Of a stretch of DNA of 6,626 nucleotides, positions 4,165 to 6,626 are shown in pieces. Each line of letters starts with the position of its first letter. Position 1 is the stretch's first letter. A program made the translations under genes and the position numbers. The notes beneath the pieces are model-generated. The model saw only the letters and a list, made by a program, of their open reading frames with translations. It ran no database searches and was not told the origin of the DNA. Source of the stretch: Fischerella sp. (GTDB lineage: Bacteria; Cyanobacteriota; Cyanobacteriia; Cyanobacteriales; Nostocaceae); contig JANZYY010000284.1 of assembly GCA_026419705.1 (NCBI GenBank), forward strand, positions 1 to 6,626, in the 5' to 3' direction.

Positions 4165-5040
4165 ATGATTGATGCCAAATTAGCAGCTAAATCTCATCTA
4201 CATGAGCAAACCATTGTTAAACTTTCCGAACAAGTTTGCTTTGGTGGTACACAATTAGTGATAATTGGCGGGCCCTGTGCAGTAGAAAGCAAGGAACAAA
4301 TGGAGACAGTCGCCCAAAAACTATCTACTGCACCCGTGCAAGCATTGCGTGGAGGTGTCTACAAACCCCGGACTTCTCCCTACGCTTTTCAGGGAATGGG
4401 AGAAGAAGGACTGAAAATTCTGGCAGAAGTGCGATCGCGTTACAATATGCCAGTCGTAACTGAGGTAATGTCCATTTCCCAAATAGAAGCGATCGCCGCC
4501 CATGCTGATATGCTGCAAGTAGGTAGCCGCAACATGCAAAACTTCGATTTGCTTAAAGCTTTGGGACAAGCAAATAAACCCATACTCCTCAAACGAGGTT
4601 TAGCAGCGACAATCGAAGAATTCGTGATGGCGGCCGAGTATATTTTAACTCACGGCAATCCCGACGTGGTACTGTGCGAACGGGGTATCCGCAGTTTCGA
4701 TAACTATACCCGCAACGTGCTGGATTTAGGAGCAGTAGCAGCACTCAAGCAGATTACTCACTTACCCGTGATTGTAGATCCCTCCCATGCGGTAGGTAAG
4801 CGAGAGTTGGTAGCACCTGTGGCTAAAGCCGCGATCGCCTGTGGTGCAGATGGTTTAATTATTGAGTGTCACCCAGAACCAGAAAAGTCCGTATCTGATG
4901 CACGTCAAGCACTATCTTTAGAAGATATGGTGAATTTAGTTAATAGCTTAAAACCAGTAGCAGCAGCAGTTGAACGGAATATATCAGCAGAATTAGGGGT
5001 GGGTTTAGAACCTACCCCTCTTTGTTTCGCTGCAGCCTAG
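4165..5040 (+). CDS. aroF: 3-deoxy-7-phosphoheptulonate (DAHP) synthase, type Ibeta
   Basis: This enzyme condenses phosphoenolpyruvate with erythrose 4-phosphate to DAHP, the committed first step of the shikimate pathway to chorismate, Phe, Tyr and Trp. The 291-residue protein shows GGPCAVES (35-42), KPRTSPYAFQG (67-77), LKRG (142-145), CERGIRSF (171-178), DPSHAVGKR (205-213) and IIECHPEP (232-239). C38, H208, E234 and D245 fit the four metal ligands of the class; their mutual spacing equals, from memory, that of the Thermotoga enzyme (C102, H272, E298, D309). The constant offset of 64 shows that the N-terminal ferredoxin-like regulatory domain of that enzyme is missing; only about 30 residues precede the barrel. 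Feedback inhibition by that domain is therefore not expected. The start is set by AAGGAG at 4150-4155. The upstream region carries two candidate attenuators. The last 20 residues look like an added tail, encoded partly by a terminator-like hairpin. Confidence 0.96.
   Translation: MIDAKLAAKSHLHEQTIVKLSEQVCFGGTQLVIIGGPCAVESKEQMETVAQKLSTAPVQALRGGVYKPRTSPYAFQGMGEEGLKILAEVRSRYNMPVVTEVMSISQIEAIAAHADMLQVGSRNMQNFDLLKALGQANKPILLKRGLAATIEEFVMAAEYILTHGNPDVVLCERGIRSFDNYTRNVLDLGAVAALKQITHLPVIVDPSHAVGKRELVAPVAKAAIACGADGLIIECHPEPEKSVSDARQALSLEDMVNLVNSLKPVAAAVERNISAELGVGLEPTPLCFAAA
4995..5027 (+). terminator. terminator-like hairpin inside the aroF 3' end
   Basis: AGGGGTGGGTT (4995-5005) and AACCTACCCCT (5009-5019) form an 11-bp stem with one G-T wobble and a three-base loop, followed by the T-rich CTTTGTTT (5020-5027). 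It lies within the coding sequence, 13 nt before the stop codon. It may end aroF transcription; the U-tract is interrupted, so efficiency is uncertain. No better terminator is seen in the 82-nt gap to the convergent gene. Confidence 0.5.
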
Positions 5041-5122
5041 AATTTACGCATTCAACCATAGAAACTCGACTTGAGTGAGGCGATCGCTATTTCCCTGTGT
5101 GTAGCTCCATGCTTGCTCAAGG

Positions 5123-6151
5123 CTATGGAATCATCGCCACCTTAATTACTTTACGCGCTTGCATGTCATCAAACACTGCCTCCAGATCTTTTAAGGGGCG
5201 GTGTTCGCTAATTAATAGCTCAAACGGAATCTTGCGGCTAGCAATCAGCGTTAGGGCTGCTCTCACAAACTCAGGAGTGTTGTGAAATACTCCTTTCAGG
5301 GTAAGTTCGCTGTAGTGAAGCTGTTCTGTGTTGACGGTAATTGTTGTATCTCGCGGACAACCACCGAATAAGTTGACAGTAGCGCCGGGGCGGGCGCAAG
5401 CAATGGCAGTTTCCCAGACGCTAGGTAAGCCTGTAGCTTCAATCACCACATCTGCACCCCACCCATCTGTAAATTCTTTGACTACAGTGGGTATATCTGG
5501 TAGTTGACGGTAATTAAATGTTTGTGCTGCACCGAGTTTTTTACCAATTTTGAGCCTGTCGTCATTACCACCAAACAGGAATACTTCCGCTCCCAGATCA
5601 AAAGCCAACTTAGCCACAAACATCAGTCCAATTGCCCCATCTCCCAAGATTATTATCCTATCTCCGGCTTTGACATTGGCACGGGCTACCCCATGCAGCA
5701 CGCAAGCCAAAGGTTCTGTTATTGCTGCTAATTCATAGGGTAAATCTTCTGGAATTGCCAATAAATTATGCTGGACAATCGGCGCGGGGATTTTTAAATA
5801 TTCGGCAAAAGCACCATTATTCCAAGTCAAATTCGGACAGAGTGAGTATTCCTGGCGTTGACAAAAAAAGCAATTCATGCATGGCGCGGAATTATTAGCA
5901 ACCACGCGATCGCCAAGTTGCCAACCCGTAACTCCCTCACCTACAGCTACTATACATCCAGCGGCTTCATGCCCAAAAAGAGTTGGAGGTTTGAGCATCT
6001 TAGCATGACCACCGCGACGCCACACTTTCAAATCTGTACCACAAGTTGTTGCTACTCCCACCTGAATTACTACTTCTCCTTTTCCAGGAGTGGGGTCAGC
6101 TACTTTTTCTAGACGTAAATTTTCTTTCCCGTAAAGTAAGGCTGCTAGCAC
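5123..6151 (-). CDS. zinc-dependent medium-chain alcohol dehydrogenase family protein
   Basis: The 342-residue protein is a medium-chain dehydrogenase/reductase of the sorbitol/threonine dehydrogenase-like type, oxidising an alcohol with NAD(P). Catalytic zinc ligands are C37 (in CGTD), H61-E62 (in GHEAAG) and E146 (in TEPLAC). The structural zinc site is complete: C91, C94, C97 and C105. The Rossmann loop reads LGDGAIG (169-175), and GATVNLFGG (256-264) is typical of the family. Substrate cannot be told from sequence; sugar alcohols, threonine or other secondary alcohols are all possible. The gene converges on aroF across 82 nt. The start is odd: the frame is closed by TAA just upstream, leaving GTG at 6151 as first start, 22 nt beyond a perfect AGGAGG (6179-6174). 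That site is ideally placed for an ATG at 6164, which is out of frame. Confidence 0.92.
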   Translation of the reverse strand: MLAALLYGKENLRLEKVADPTPGKGEVVIQVGVATTCGTDLKVWRRGGHAKMLKPPTLFGHEAAGCIVAVGEGVTGWQLGDRVVANNSAPCMNCFFCQRQEYSLCPNLTWNNGAFAEYLKIPAPIVQHNLLAIPEDLPYELAAITEPLACVLHGVARANVKAGDRIIILGDGAIGLMFVAKLAFDLGAEVFLFGGNDDRLKIGKKLGAAQTFNYRQLPDIPTVVKEFTDGWGADVVIEATGLPSVWETAIACARPGATVNLFGGCPRDTTITVNTEQLHYSELTLKGVFHNTPEFVRAALTLIASRKIPFELLISEHRPLKDLEAVFDDMQARKVIKVAMIP

Positions 6152-6164
6152 AGCTTATATCCAT
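6096..6164 (-). CDS. out-of-frame 22-codon ORF with strong RBS at the dehydrogenase start
   Basis: ATG at 6164-6162 lies nine bases after AGGAGG, the best ribosome binding site on this strand, and opens a 22-codon frame (starting MDISCASSL) that ends at TGA 6098-6096 inside the dehydrogenase gene. It overlaps the GTG start of the long frame by 56 nt. It could be a translational control ORF, but a one-base indel in the 5' end of the dehydrogenase gene explains it as well: removing one base between 6152 and 6161 would join this ATG to the long frame. As a separate protein it is unlikely. Confidence 0.3.
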   Translation of the reverse strand: MDISCASSLTLRERKFTSRKSS

Positions 6165-6173
6165 TAATTAGCG

Positions 6174-6179
6174 CCTCCT
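6174..6179 (-). promoter_or_regulatory. Shine-Dalgarno AGGAGG upstream of the dehydrogenase gene
   Basis: CCTCCT on the plus strand reads AGGAGG on the minus strand. It is nine bases from the out-of-frame ATG at 6164 and 22 bases from the in-frame GTG at 6151, so it decides between two readings of the gene start. TACAAT just upstream (6188-6183) resembles a -10 box, but a transcript starting from it would begin within the ribosome binding site. Confidence 0.7.
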
Positions 6180-6181
6180 GA

Positions 6182-6445
6182 TTGTATCAAGGAATTGCTA
6201 ATTATCCTGAGGTGAATTCAAACTATGGCACAAATTATTTTTTGGAAATCGACCACAGGTTCGGATACTCTACCTTCAAGTGGAGAGAGCGGGGGTTTAC
6301 ATGGGAAAACAGCGACGGCGTTGAAAGTTCGGACGTAGGAGAATCCCTAGCCAAACATGCGCTGACTCTTTGTGTGGGCACGATCGCGACACTAGCGCCT
6401 CCCCTAGACTGAGTGATTGCATACGTAACTGTGAAATTCAATGCC
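6182..6445. other. intergenic region without a convincing gene
   Basis: Overlapping frames of 37 to 76 codons occur on both strands, but none has a good ribosome binding site or a composition I recognise. The best plus-strand candidate starts at ATG 6225 (MAQIIFWKSTTG...) and ends at TAG 6338, with only a weak GAGG 12 nt upstream. The 10-mer TAGCGCCTCC occurs at 6169-6178 and again at 6393-6402. Promoters for the dehydrogenase gene may lie at the left side. Confidence 0.45.
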
Positions 6446-6547
6446 TTAGTCTTTAAAATGATTGCTAGGAAACAAGTAGGCGATCGCGGCCCAACCAGAA
6501 AATGTTAGTAAACTTACTAAAAATGCGGTCAAAAAAATAACATACAT
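6446..6547 (-). CDS. possible small single-span membrane protein (33 aa)
   Basis: An ORF from ATG 6547 to TAA 6448-6446 encodes 33 residues. Residues 1-26 form one hydrophobic segment (YVIFLTAFLVSLLTF, then SGWAAIAYLF) and the end is short and polar (PSNHFKD). The layout is like that of small thylakoid membrane subunits, but it does not match any photosystem, cytochrome b6f or NDH-1 small subunit that I remember. A HIP1 site falls in the Ala-Ile-Ala codons, as often seen in cyanobacterial genes. No Shine-Dalgarno is visible; a TAA closes the frame upstream, so ATG 6547 is the only start. The upstream region is cut short by the contig end. Chance hydrophobic ORFs of this size occur, so the call is tentative. 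Confidence 0.4.
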   Translation of the reverse strand: MYVIFLTAFLVSLLTFSGWAAIAYLFPSNHFKD

Positions 6548-6609
6548 ATCTAGGAGTCTTGAGATGTCAGGGTATTAAGAAAACACGAGCAAGAACTGAG
6601 ATCTTGCAC

Positions 6610-6626
6610 CTGTCTCTTATACACAT
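6610..6626. other. Nextera/Tn5 mosaic-end adapter remnant (artefact)
   Basis: CTGTCTCTTATACACAT is identical to the first 17 bases of the 19-base Tn5 mosaic-end sequence used in Nextera libraries. It ends exactly at the window edge. It is almost certainly untrimmed adapter, so genome sequence stops at about 6609 and the window ends at a contig end. Confidence 0.95.

Noticed and set aside
5100..5130. Bidirectional terminator between aroF and the dehydrogenase gene
   Set aside because: The only hairpin (TCCAT...ATGGA) is short, bulged and without a T-tract on either strand.
6235..6441. 68- and 76-codon ORFs on opposite strands near the right end
   Set aside because: They overlap each other, lack good start signals and have unremarkable composition; neither is supported over the other.

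Overview
This window looks like the end of a contig from a filamentous, probably heterocyst-forming cyanobacterium (order Nostocales). Three things point that way: at least nine copies of the HIP1 octamer GCGATCGC (starting at 1077, 1851, 2625, 4431, 4489, 4831, 5080, 5906 and 6480), heptanucleotide tandem repeats (TTAGTTG/CTAACCA type) between genes, and protein families that are mostly cyanobacterial. The genus cannot be fixed by reading alone. The last 17 bases match the Nextera transposon mosaic end, so the right edge is a library artefact and not genome sequence.

Left part (1-2471): three closely spaced minus-strand genes (gaps of 18 and 21 nt) probably form one operon, in the order J-domain/pentapeptide-repeat protein, atypical SDR-type NAD(P)-binding protein, alpha/beta-hydrolase-fold protein. 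The last of these lacks the usual nucleophile serine and catalytic histidine. Next come about 400 nt without a convincing gene (2472-2876) and a minus-strand zinc-ribbon membrane protein (2877-3368).

Centre (3369-5040): an 800-nt region leads into a plus-strand gene for DAHP synthase (aroF), the first enzyme of the shikimate pathway. This leader is the most interesting part of the window. It appears to hold two tandem ribosome-mediated transcription attenuators. Each has a tiny ORF with a run of Tyr/Phe/Trp codons ending in a shared FYFW-x-R motif. In each, an 11-nt arm begins exactly 11 nt after the first base of the TGG codon, the leader stop codon sits at the end of that arm, a distal arm can pair with it, and an overlapping intrinsic terminator follows. 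The layout matches classical attenuation: full translation masks the first arm and allows termination, while stalling on Phe/Tyr/Trp codons frees it to form the antiterminator. DAHP synthase makes the precursor of exactly these three amino acids. The encoded enzyme has the four metal ligands of the Ibeta class but no N-terminal regulatory domain, so control by attenuation would make sense. Heptamer-repeat hairpins lie on both sides of the attenuator region.

Right part (5041-6626): a convergent minus-strand zinc-dependent alcohol dehydrogenase-family gene has an odd start region, with a perfect ribosome binding site and ATG out of frame with the GTG that opens the long ORF. A 260-nt stretch without a clear gene follows, then a possible 33-residue single-span membrane protein on the minus strand, then the adapter.
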